Under the pieces are notes generated by a model. The model made no database searches. It was not told where the DNA came from and was given only the letters and a program-made list of their open reading frames with translations. A DNA stretch of 8,875 bases from Candidatus Aminicenantota bacterium (GTDB lineage: Bacteria; Acidobacteriota; Aminicenantia; UBA2199), in assembly GCA_026393775.1 (NCBI GenBank), contig JAPKZM010000271.1, forward strand, positions 1 to 8,875. Reading direction: 5' to 3'. Below are positions 1 through 5,583 of this stretch, piece after piece; position 1 is the stretch's first letter, and every line of letters begins with the position of its first letter. The translations under genes were made by a program, and so were the position numbers.

Positions 1-59
1 TGAAGGACAATGTCAAGGTCAAGGTCTGGCTGACCGTCGCGGTCAAATTCACTTTTTAA
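1..59 (+). CDS. C-terminal tail of a probable TonB-family energy transducer (partial)
   Basis: Only the last 18 codons and a TAA stop (57-59) are in the window. They encode an alternating valine/lysine strand ending in V-W-L-T-V-A-V-K-F-T-F. Energy transducer TonB proteins commonly finish with a beta strand of the pattern V-x-V-W-x-x-x-x-V-x-F, the edge strand of the C-terminal domain that contacts outer-membrane receptors. The match is to a short pattern only, so the family call is an inference; the reading frame itself is well supported because it ends exactly against the convergent methyltransferase gene, with the two stop codons overlapping at 56-59. The upstream portion lies outside the window. 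Confidence 0.5.
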   Translation, partial: KDNVKVKVWLTVAVKFTF

Positions 60-799
60 GGATTGCGGGCGATCGCGTAAAAGACCGGGAAAAGGACCAG
101 CCGTTGCCGCAGGCGAAAGGCTTTCGTTTCGCGCTCCAGGATTTTTTTTACGGTCCGCTCCGGCAACTCGGCCAGTTCCTGCCAGAAGCGCCATTCTTTT
201 TCCCAGCGGCCAGGGTCGTAGTCGGTTGGAAAATTCAGGTGGCTGGCTAAACCGACTTCCGCCCGCCAGTCCGATTTTTCCAATAAACTTTTGAGTTTTC
301 TGCCGATGTAGGGATCGCCGTGCTGGCGGAAAATATGGCCGATGAAGATTTCCTTCAAGAAATCGAGCTCAGCTGGGAAATCGATGCGTCCGCCGTAATC
401 GGGTTCGGCCAAAAGGAGCAGGGTGCCTTTGGCAGACAGCAGCTTTTTCATTTTATTTAAAAATTGTTTCGGCTTGGCTTGCCACATCAAGACGAACGAC
501 AACACGATCAAATCAAAGTGCAGCCCCTGTTTCAGCAGTTCGTTTTCATCCGCGGCCAGGAAGCGGTTCCCGGGATATTCCGCTTGCGCAAAGGCGATCA
601 TGGCCGAATCGCGGTCGACTCCCAGCACCGGCCGGCCGCAGATGGCAGCGACTTCGGCAGTTATCACGCCGCTGCCGCAGCCGAGGTCGAGGATGCGATC
701 ATGATTGGCCAGGGAGATTTTGCGGTAGAGAAAATGCCGGGACGGGGACAGCCACTCCGCCTGCAGGAGATAATGGGCGTGGTATGCCGCGGCTTCCAT
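56..799 (-). CDS. class I SAM-dependent methyltransferase, 247 aa
   Basis: A complete single-domain methyltransferase that transfers a methyl group from S-adenosylmethionine to an unidentified substrate, probably in the cytoplasm (no signal peptide or membrane segment). SAM-binding motif I is I-L-D-L-G-C-G-S-G at residues 36-44. The acidic residue ending strand beta-2 is in V-L-G-V-D-R-D (D62), a further acidic site is in L-A-A-D (D84), strand beta-4 is F-D-L-I-V-L-S-F-V-L-M-W (95-106), and strand beta-5 with its following loop is G-T-L-L-L-L-A-E-P-D (125-134). The C-terminal third (about 140-247) is helical, charged and tryptophan-rich and probably forms the substrate cap. The ATG at 797-799 has no Shine-Dalgarno. 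A strong promoter sits immediately upstream, so the start is likely leaderless. The gene is convergent with the preceding plus-strand gene and alone in its transcript. The methyltransferase fold is secure, but the substrate (small molecule, quinone, lipid or protein) cannot be read from the sequence. Confidence 0.9.
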   Translation of the reverse strand: MEAAAYHAHYLLQAEWLSPSRHFLYRKISLANHDRILDLGCGSGVITAEVAAICGRPVLGVDRDSAMIAFAQAEYPGNRFLAADENELLKQGLHFDLIVLSFVLMWQAKPKQFLNKMKKLLSAKGTLLLLAEPDYGGRIDFPAELDFLKEIFIGHIFRQHGDPYIGRKLKSLLEKSDWRAEVGLASHLNFPTDYDPGRWEKEWRFWQELAELPERTVKKILERETKAFRLRQRLVLFPVFYAIARNP

Positions 800-805
800 G
801 CCGCA

Positions 806-834
806 ACTATAGCGGCGCCAGGCTTAAAAGTCAA
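806..834 (-). promoter_or_regulatory. sigma-70-type promoter of the methyltransferase gene, probably leaderless
   Basis: On the minus strand, TTGACT (834-829), a 17-nt spacer and TATAGT (811-806) match the -35/-10 consensus at 5 of 6 positions each. Only 6 nt separate the -10 box from the ATG at 799, so transcription should begin at or within a base of the start codon. No purine-rich ribosome binding site precedes the ATG. Confidence 0.65.
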
Positions 835-881
835 ACCGGCAACATTTTCGTTTCGGCTCTGGCGTTGTCAAGGTAAACGGA

Positions 882-910
882 TTGTTTATGGCGCTGAAAA
901 ATGCTATCAT
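882..910 (+). promoter_or_regulatory. extended -10 promoter facing the small ORF
   Basis: TTGTTT (882-887), a 17-nt spacer and TATCAT (905-910) preceded by TGC, giving an extended -10 (TGn). The -10 matches 5 of 6 consensus bases; the -35 matches 3 of 6. The predicted transcript would start near 917 and reaches a GGAGG Shine-Dalgarno at 952-956, so it has a plausible target. A promoter call from sequence alone is moderate at best. Confidence 0.45.
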
Positions 911-975
911 CATCTCTACATGAAGATAAGACATAGGCTCGAAAGGAAAACGGAGGCGTGGTGGAATGATCAGCC

Positions 976-1128
976 TTGCTCAGTGGTGAAAAAGTAAAGG
1001 TTAAAAACACCGAAGCCGATGTCATAACCAAGATCAAGGCCGCCCGCCAGGGCTATTACGAAGAAAAACGCGACAGCGAAGAAGCCCCAGAAAACGACAA
1101 GCCCGGCATAAAATTTACCCGCCGCTGA
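976..1128 (+). CDS. small hypothetical protein, 50 aa, uncertain start or one-base frameshift
   Basis: An open frame from TTG (976) to TGA (1126-1128) encodes a charged, soluble peptide: a basic valine/lysine start, a helix-like middle (I-T-K-I-K-A-A-R-Q-G-Y-Y-E-E-K-R), an acidic stretch and a basic end (K-F-T-R-R). I do not recognise a family. In favour of a gene are the extended -10 promoter at 882-910 and GGAGG at 952-956. However, that Shine-Dalgarno is spaced 9 nt from an ATG at 966 in a different frame, which gives only M-I-S-L-A-Q-W and a stop. Removing one T of the pair at 976-977 would join ATG 966 to this frame as a 53-aa protein. So the gene either starts at TTG with a weak site, or has suffered a one-base insertion (mutation or sequencing error). 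It fills most of an otherwise empty 385-nt gap between two minus-strand genes. Confidence 0.35.
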   Translation: MLSGEKVKVKNTEADVITKIKAARQGYYEEKRDSEEAPENDKPGIKFTRR

Positions 1129-1136
1129 AGCTTTGG

Positions 1137-1175
1137 GCAGCGAAACGCCGGAAGCATGAAGCTCGCGGCCGCTGC
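1137..1175. terminator. GC-rich inverted repeat between convergent genes, possible weak bidirectional terminator
   Basis: GCAGCG (1137-1142) is complementary to CGCTGC (1170-1175), with a GC-rich intervening stretch that includes the palindrome GCGGCCGC. It lies between the plus-strand small ORF (ends 1128) and the minus-strand TPR gene (ends 1185), where a terminator is expected. The loop is long (27 nt) and there is no clear U-tract in either direction, so support is weak. Confidence 0.2.
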
Positions 1176-1184
1176 AAAATCATG

Positions 1185-3320
1185 TCAATTGTCAGAAGGT
1201 CGCTTCCTGGCTTTCAAGGCCTTTGCCAGGTTTTCTTTCGCTTTTTGGAAATCGGGAACCAACTTTAAAGCCTGAGTATAATGGGGAATTGCTTCATCGA
1301 TCTTTCCCGACAATTCCAGGGCAAAGCCGAGATTGTTCTCGGCGACCGCATAATTCGGCTGAATTCGGAGCGCTTGGCGGAGATGTTTAATGGCCGGCTG
1401 CAATTGGGACTGCTTCAATAAGGCGGCTCCCAGATTGCAGTGGGCTTCCGCATATCCGGGATTGATCCTAATGGCTTTGGCATAATAAGTCACGGCATCC
1501 GCCGTTTCCCCTTGCCCGAAAAAAACATTTCCAGCCTGCAAATATCCCAAAGAAAAATCAGGCTGCAATCCAAATGCAGCTTGCAGGTTTTTCCGGGCTT
1601 CCTGGATCCGCCCTTGCCTCAACAGGCTCAAACCATAATAATAGTAAGCCATGGCAAAATCCGGCCGGATTCGCGTGGCTTCGCGGTAGTGTTCGTCAGC
1701 TTCTTTGAAGTTCTGTCTTCTACTCAGAACATTGGCCAGATTGTAGTGGGCCATCACATATTCCGGATCTATATCCAAGGCCTGCCGATATGAATCGATC
1801 GCTTCCGAAAATCTTTGCTCTTTGCCTAGGGCGACTCCCATATTGTTATGAACCTCGGCATAATGGGCGTCCCCTGCGATCGCTTTGGCAAAGTTTTCTT
1901 TTGCAGCCGTGAGATTCCCTTCATACAGCCAGGTCATGCCCAGGTTGTTGAATGACACGGCCAAGTCGGGCTTGCGCTTCAGCGCTTCCCTAAAAAAAGT
2001 CCTGGCTTCAGCATATCTTTTCTGCTTGATTCTTATATCCCCGAGGTTGTTGTAGGCCATCCAGCAATCGTTGTTTTTGACAAGGGTATCATTCCACAGC
2101 GTTTCCAGGTTGTCATATTTTTTTCCTTCAAGGCGCCCCACATAAATCAAGGCTACAATCACTATCAGGATTAAGCCAGGTTGGAATCGGTTCAGCTTCA
2201 TTTTGATCAATACGTTTCTTAAGAGAATTACGACCAGAGCGATGATGCCTATGCTAGCCAAGTATTGAAAATGATCCGCAACATAAGAATATCGCATGGG
2301 ATAAACATTGAAAAAACCTAAGGCGGGAAACAATGAGCAAAGAAAAAAGAAGATCGCGACCAGGGGCCTTCGGCCAATTTTTTTTCTAAAAAACCACAAC
2401 GACAGGCCGCAAGCCAACAGGGATAAGGGATATATGAATTGCAGGATGTTGCCGGGATCAATGGACCATCTGGGATAGATAAAAGACAGCGATTGCGGCC
2501 AGACAAGCTTGCCAACGTAAAACCAGATCGCTCGACCCGCCACCAGGAACCTGCCAATCAATGAAAGGTTCCACTCGTCTCCCAGAGCACCCACATGATG
2601 CACTTCAAGCCAGACGGTGCTCAAAGCAAAGACGATCCCGATAAGCAACATCGGCGCGATGGTCAGCCAGTCCCATTTCTTCAGTTTCTCCTTCTTCCAC
2701 CAGAGGATGGACAACAGGATCACCGGCAAGGTGGCTGTCACCGTCTTGCTCAGCAAAGCGCAAACGAACAGGAACACGCTCGCGCCGTACAAAGCGATTG
2801 AGCGAAAACTAATTCGGGCCGTGATGGCTTTCCTGGGCAGAGAATAAGACAGATAGGCCATCAGCGAAGCAAGATAAAAAAATGCGGATAGAACATTCTT
2901 CCTTTCGGTAATCCAGGCAACGGATTCCAAATGGACGGGATGCAGGGCAAATACCAGGGCGATAAAAAATGATGCCGCCACCCCTAGCCGGAGCAGTACG
3001 GCCCATAATAGCAGGGCATTCAAGATATGCAGGCAGACATTGAACAAATGACTGGCATGGGGATTGAGTCCAAAGAGCTGTCGTTCGATCCAGAATGTCG
3101 AAAATACCAATGGGTAATACTGCGGCGATGTTCTGGGCTCAAGCCAGATCCGTTTCAATCCAAGCCCGCTGAGCAAATTCCTGTTGCCAACTACATACGA
3201 GTCGTCATCCCAGATATAATCTGCTTTTAAAACCGGAAAATACATTGCGAATACTAGAAAGATGAGCAAAAGAGCCTGATAAAAAGGTTTTTGGCAAAAT
3301 GATGAAATTTCTTTTCTCAT
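1185..3320 (-). CDS. TMTC-like multi-pass membrane protein with C-terminal TPR array, 711 aa
   Basis: A two-part protein. Residues about 1-400 form a polytopic inner-membrane domain with roughly 10-11 hydrophobic segments. It resembles the GT-C glycosyltransferase fold of TMTC/PMT-type proteins: the first loop after TM1 carries an acidic cluster, D-Y-I-W-D-D-D-S-Y (about 34-42), followed by Y-Y-P-L-V-F-S-T-F-W and H-L-F-N-V-C-L-H-I-L-N-A-L-L, then F-A-L-H-P-V-H-L-E-S-V-A-W-I-T-E-R-K. Residues about 420-700 are eight tetratricopeptide repeats. Known relatives in eukaryotes are O-mannosyltransferases using lipid-linked sugar donors; bacterial copies are mostly uncharacterised, so glycosyl transfer is an inference. 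The frame could open at a TTG one codon earlier (3323), but the adjacent ATG (3318-3320) is preferred. No clear Shine-Dalgarno precedes either. The gene begins 83 nt after the FKBP stop, so read-through from the FKBP promoter is possible. Base composition is noticeably less GC-rich than its neighbours. Confidence 0.88.
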   Translation of the reverse strand: MRKEISSFCQKPFYQALLLIFLVFAMYFPVLKADYIWDDDSYVVGNRNLLSGLGLKRIWLEPRTSPQYYPLVFSTFWIERQLFGLNPHASHLFNVCLHILNALLLWAVLLRLGVAASFFIALVFALHPVHLESVAWITERKNVLSAFFYLASLMAYLSYSLPRKAITARISFRSIALYGASVFLFVCALLSKTVTATLPVILLSILWWKKEKLKKWDWLTIAPMLLIGIVFALSTVWLEVHHVGALGDEWNLSLIGRFLVAGRAIWFYVGKLVWPQSLSFIYPRWSIDPGNILQFIYPLSLLACGLSLWFFRKKIGRRPLVAIFFFLCSLFPALGFFNVYPMRYSYVADHFQYLASIGIIALVVILLRNVLIKMKLNRFQPGLILIVIVALIYVGRLEGKKYDNLETLWNDTLVKNNDCWMAYNNLGDIRIKQKRYAEARTFFREALKRKPDLAVSFNNLGMTWLYEGNLTAAKENFAKAIAGDAHYAEVHNNMGVALGKEQRFSEAIDSYRQALDIDPEYVMAHYNLANVLSRRQNFKEADEHYREATRIRPDFAMAYYYYGLSLLRQGRIQEARKNLQAAFGLQPDFSLGYLQAGNVFFGQGETADAVTYYAKAIRINPGYAEAHCNLGAALLKQSQLQPAIKHLRQALRIQPNYAVAENNLGFALELSGKIDEAIPHYTQALKLVPDFQKAKENLAKALKARKRPSDN
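1248..2063 (-). repeat. eight contiguous 34-residue TPR units (102-nt periodicity)
   Basis: Within the TMTC-like gene, eight tetratricopeptide repeats follow each other at exactly 34 residues with no insertions. Helix A of successive units reads M-A-Y-N-N-L-G, V-S-F-N-N-L-G, E-V-H-N-N-M-G, M-A-H-Y-N-L-A, M-A-Y-Y-Y-Y-G, L-G-Y-L-Q-A-G, E-A-H-C-N-L-G and V-A-E-N-N-L-G, and most units end in a P-D/P-E/P-G/P-N turn. A partial ninth helix (F-Q-K-A-K-E-N-L-A) caps the array. Such an array normally forms a right-handed superhelical protein- or peptide-binding surface. Confidence 0.9.
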
Positions 3321-3403
3321 CAAAAAATAGTTTTTTCCAAAATAGGCTTGTTATCTTTCAAAACCATTGACGCCGCCGGCCGGGAACAGCAACCTGGGCC
3401 AGT

Positions 3404-4150
3404 TCATTTTTTAGGCGCGGCAGTCTCCGTTTTCTCGATGCCAAGCAACTCGACGTCGAAGATCAAGGTGGCGTTGGGCGGGATGACCTGACCGGCGCCC
3501 TGTTCACCATAGGCCAGGCTGGCGGGAAGGAATACCTGCCACTTGGAGCCCACTTTCATCAGTTGCAAAGCCTCCGTCCAACCTTTGATCACGCCGTTGA
3601 GCGGGAAAACGGCCGGCTGATTGCGCTTGTAGGAGCTGTCGAATTCAGTGCCGTCGAGCAGGGTGCCGCGATAGTGAACCTTGACCGTGTCGGTGGCTTT
3701 GGGCAGCGGGCCCGTGCCGGTGCTCAGAATTTTGTACTGCAGGCCGCTGGCTGTGACCTTGATGCCGGGCTTATTGGCGTTTTCCTTGAGGAAGGTTTCT
3801 TCCTTGGCCTTGTTGACCTGGACCTGGCCCGTTCTTTTTTCCTGCTCGGCTTTCATCATGTCCTGTTGGAACTGGGTCATGACCTTCTGGATCTCTTCGC
3901 TGCTGAGCAGGGGCTGGCCGCTGCCCTGAGCGTCGCGCAGTCCCTGGATCAGGATTTCCATGTCGACATCCATGGCCCGTTCCTTGAAATTTTTGCCGAT
4001 ATCCAGACCGATGGCGTAGCTGACTTTCTTTTTCTGGCTGTCCAGGTCCGCCGCCTTGAGCGGTTTCGCGGCGGATTCGCTGGCGGCTTTGCCGCAGGCG
4101 CCGAAAATCATCAGTAAAAGTGCAAAGGTGAAAATATGAATTTTTTTCAT
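3404..4150 (-). CDS. lipoprotein FKBP-type peptidyl-prolyl cis-trans isomerase (Mip/FkpA-like), 248 aa
   Basis: Catalyses cis-trans isomerisation of X-Pro bonds in envelope proteins. The N-terminus M-K-K plus hydrophobic core ends at F-G-A-C, a lipobox-like site with Cys19 as probable lipidated residue (Phe at -3 is a little unusual), so the protein is likely membrane-anchored outside the cytoplasm. Residues about 40-125 match the helical Mip/FkpA dimerisation region (V-S-Y-A-I-G-L-D-I-G); a charged linker follows. The FKBP domain (about 148-239) keeps the usual binding-pocket residues: H-Y-R-G (Y160), E-F-D (F170, D171), V-F-P-L (F182), V-I-K-G-W (V187, I188, W191), A-Y-G (Y214) and I-P-P-N-A-T-L-I-F (F231). 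Length is normal for the family. The start at 4150 is chosen because GAGGAG lies 6 nt upstream; the in-frame ATG two codons earlier (4156) directly abuts that site with no spacing. It has its own promoter at 4177-4205. Confidence 0.93.
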   Translation of the reverse strand: MKKIHIFTFALLLMIFGACGKAASESAAKPLKAADLDSQKKKVSYAIGLDIGKNFKERAMDVDMEILIQGLRDAQGSGQPLLSSEEIQKVMTQFQQDMMKAEQEKRTGQVQVNKAKEETFLKENANKPGIKVTASGLQYKILSTGTGPLPKATDTVKVHYRGTLLDGTEFDSSYKRNQPAVFPLNGVIKGWTEALQLMKVGSKWQVFLPASLAYGEQGAGQVIPPNATLIFDVELLGIEKTETAAPKK

Positions 4151-4156
4151 TCGCAT

Positions 4157-4162
4157 CTCCTC
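4157..4162 (-). promoter_or_regulatory. Shine-Dalgarno that decides the FKBP start
   Basis: GAGGAG on the minus strand. It is 6 nt from the ATG at 4150 (good spacing) and 0 nt from the alternative ATG at 4156 (unusable spacing), which favours the shorter M-K-K start. Confidence 0.75.
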
Positions 4163-4176
4163 GTTTTTTAAGGGCC

Positions 4177-4205
4177 ACTATACCAGAACAGTGTCAGAAA
4201 AACAA
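4177..4205 (-). promoter_or_regulatory. extended -10 promoter of the FKBP gene
   Basis: On the minus strand, TTGTTT (4205-4200), a 17-nt spacer and TATAGT (4182-4177) directly preceded by TGG, an extended -10. The predicted start is near 4170, leaving an approximately 20-nt leader that contains the GAGGAG ribosome binding site. It separates FKBP expression from the four-gene operon upstream. Confidence 0.6.
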
Positions 4206-4231
4206 CCTTGATATCCATTTCGTGTCGAGAA

Positions 4232-4287
4232 GGGCATGTTTTAGGGAGTTGTAAATCACTCCCGCCCCTTTCTTTTCGGAAGAGAGG
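4232..4287. terminator. two adjacent inverted repeats after the efflux/ferredoxin operon
   Basis: GGGAGT (4244-4249) pairs with ACTCCC (4258-4263) around an 8-nt loop, and outer arms GGGC (4232-4235) and GCCC (4264-4267) extend it with an asymmetric bulge. A second hairpin pairs 4267-4274 with 4280-4287 around a TTCGG loop, perfect except for one G-U on plus-strand RNA (a C-A mismatch on minus-strand RNA). They lie just past the stop of the minus-strand operon at 4299, where transcription should end, but no U-rich tail follows on the minus strand, so this is not a textbook intrinsic terminator. Confidence 0.35.
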
Positions 4288-4298
4288 AGTCTTGATTT

Positions 4299-5582
4299 TT
4301 AATATTTTAACTTTTCCAGCAGGAATTCCAGGTAGCGCGACTTCATCTGCCGGCTGGCCAGGGCCTGCTTCAGCGGTGGAAGCCTCAGGATGACCCCGAG
4401 GATGGCGGCCATGGCCCGGTGGTTCCACTGCGCCTGGACGTCGAAGATCAGGTTCTGCAGTTTGCCCCTCTCAATGGCCATGACCACGGCGCGGTGGGTG
4501 GAATCCAGGGGGGTGATCACCCTTTGCGGACGTGATTCGAGGCTGATGAACCCGCTGGGACAGGCCGCCACACAGACGGCGCAGCCCAGGCACAGCTCCC
4601 GGTTCAGGCGGGCGACCTTTTTCTTCGCGTGCTTGGGGTCGTTGGCCGTGACCAGGCCCAAGGTTTCCACCGGGCAGGCTTCCACGCATTTGCCGCAGCC
4701 GCTGCAGGCTGCCTCGTCGACGCAGGCGATGAAGTTGCTGGTGTGGACCGGATGCAGGAAACCGAAGCGGCGGGCGGCGATCATGGCCTCGCAGCAGCAG
4801 CCGCAGCAGTTGCAGACGAAGTTGACCGAGCGGCGGTTGTTTTCGCCGAATTGCACCAGGTTCTGGGCCCGCGCTTTCTGCAGCAGATCGAGCCCCTCGG
4901 CCGCGTCGATGCCGCGGGCGATGCCACGGCGAGTAAGAAAGGCAGCCGTGTTGTTGAAGGTCAGACAGATGTCCTGGTCGGCGGCGCAGGCCCGGCCGAG
5001 GTGTTCCATCTTATGCCGGCAGTAGCAGATACCGACGCCGATATGGTGGGCGGTATGGATAATCTCTGAAGCCCGTTCGTAATCCAGAACATGCAGGGAA
5101 TTTTCCGTGCTTAAGGCCGTTTCATGGACAAAGACCCGACCCATCTGGGTTTCCCCGTTGCAGAAAAGCTCCTTGATGAAGTCCTCCTCGACGTTGAGGT
5201 ACTGGTAAAAAAGTTCGGCCAGCAATTTCTGATCGATGTCGCTCCTGATGCGCATCAGGGAAAATTCGAAGAAACCGGCCATGGGCGGGGGCAGGAAATA
5301 GACGGTCGGACCGTTTCCGGGAGTTGAGTCCACTAAAATCCCGCGCCCGGCCAGCGTATCCAGTATGTTCCGCGCTTCGGCCTCGGGTTTGCGCCACAAG
5401 CGGGCCGCTTTTTTCGCTGTGAAAGGCCTGATGGGGAGCTGGGCGACCAGGGCGGCTTCGACCTCTGAAAACAGAAGTTCCAGTATCCGGTAAAGGGTTT
5501 CCGCCGGGGGAGCTCCCTGTGGGTACAAGTTGATGCGCTCGGTCAGATTTTTATAAGCGGCGCGAACGGTTAAATGGGCCAT
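4299..5582 (-). CDS. cysteine-rich iron-sulfur protein with two [4Fe-4S] ferredoxin motifs and probable winged-helix N-terminus, 427 aa
   Basis: A soluble protein, probably redox-active. Residues about 28-98 look like a winged helix (P-F-T-A-K-K-A-A-R-L-W followed by a recognition-like helix and a wing ending Y-F-L-P-P-P). The middle has C-Y-C-R-H-K (C186, C188), C199 and C206, then a dense C-N-C-C-G-C-C-C run (257-264). Two ferredoxin motifs follow: C293-x2-C296-x2-C299-x3-C303-P and C331-x2-C334-x2-C337-x3-C341-P, the classic ligands for two [4Fe-4S] clusters. The C-terminal 80 residues are basic and helical, without cysteines. Similar full-length proteins occur in anaerobes, as far as I recall, but I know of no assigned function. 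The frame is open for 50 codons further upstream, but that part overlaps the ATPase gene and reads as low-complexity R/W/S; the ATG at 5582 lies 1 nt after the ATPase TAA with no Shine-Dalgarno, so translation is probably by reinitiation. It is the last gene of the export operon. Confidence 0.88.
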   Translation of the reverse strand: MAHLTVRAAYKNLTERINLYPQGAPPAETLYRILELLFSEVEAALVAQLPIRPFTAKKAARLWRKPEAEARNILDTLAGRGILVDSTPGNGPTVYFLPPPMAGFFEFSLMRIRSDIDQKLLAELFYQYLNVEEDFIKELFCNGETQMGRVFVHETALSTENSLHVLDYERASEIIHTAHHIGVGICYCRHKMEHLGRACAADQDICLTFNNTAAFLTRRGIARGIDAAEGLDLLQKARAQNLVQFGENNRRSVNFVCNCCGCCCEAMIAARRFGFLHPVHTSNFIACVDEAACSGCGKCVEACPVETLGLVTANDPKHAKKKVARLNRELCLGCAVCVAACPSGFISLESRPQRVITPLDSTHRAVVMAIERGKLQNLIFDVQAQWNHRAMAAILGVILRLPPLKQALASRQMKSRYLEFLLEKLKY

Positions 5583-5583
5583 G

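Noticed and set aside
464..997. Plus-strand 177-codon open frame across the methyltransferase gene
   Set aside because: It is antisense to a well-supported methyltransferase, has no recognisable domain, and its last part is noncoding-like. It is explained by GC-rich antisense reading.
831..1037. Minus-strand 68-codon open frame in the gap beside the methyltransferase
   Set aside because: Serine/threonine-rich with no motif, it crosses the methyltransferase promoter and lies opposite the better-supported small plus-strand frame.
1248..2063. The 102-nt periodicity as a DNA repeat such as a CRISPR or minisatellite
   Set aside because: The period equals 34 codons and the units are conserved at TPR protein positions while the DNA diverges, so it is a protein repeat.
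3563..4117. Plus-strand 184-codon open frame opposite the FKBP gene
   Set aside because: Its A/V/L/D-rich composition without motifs is typical of the antisense of a GC-rich gene; the opposite strand encodes a fully conserved FKBP domain.
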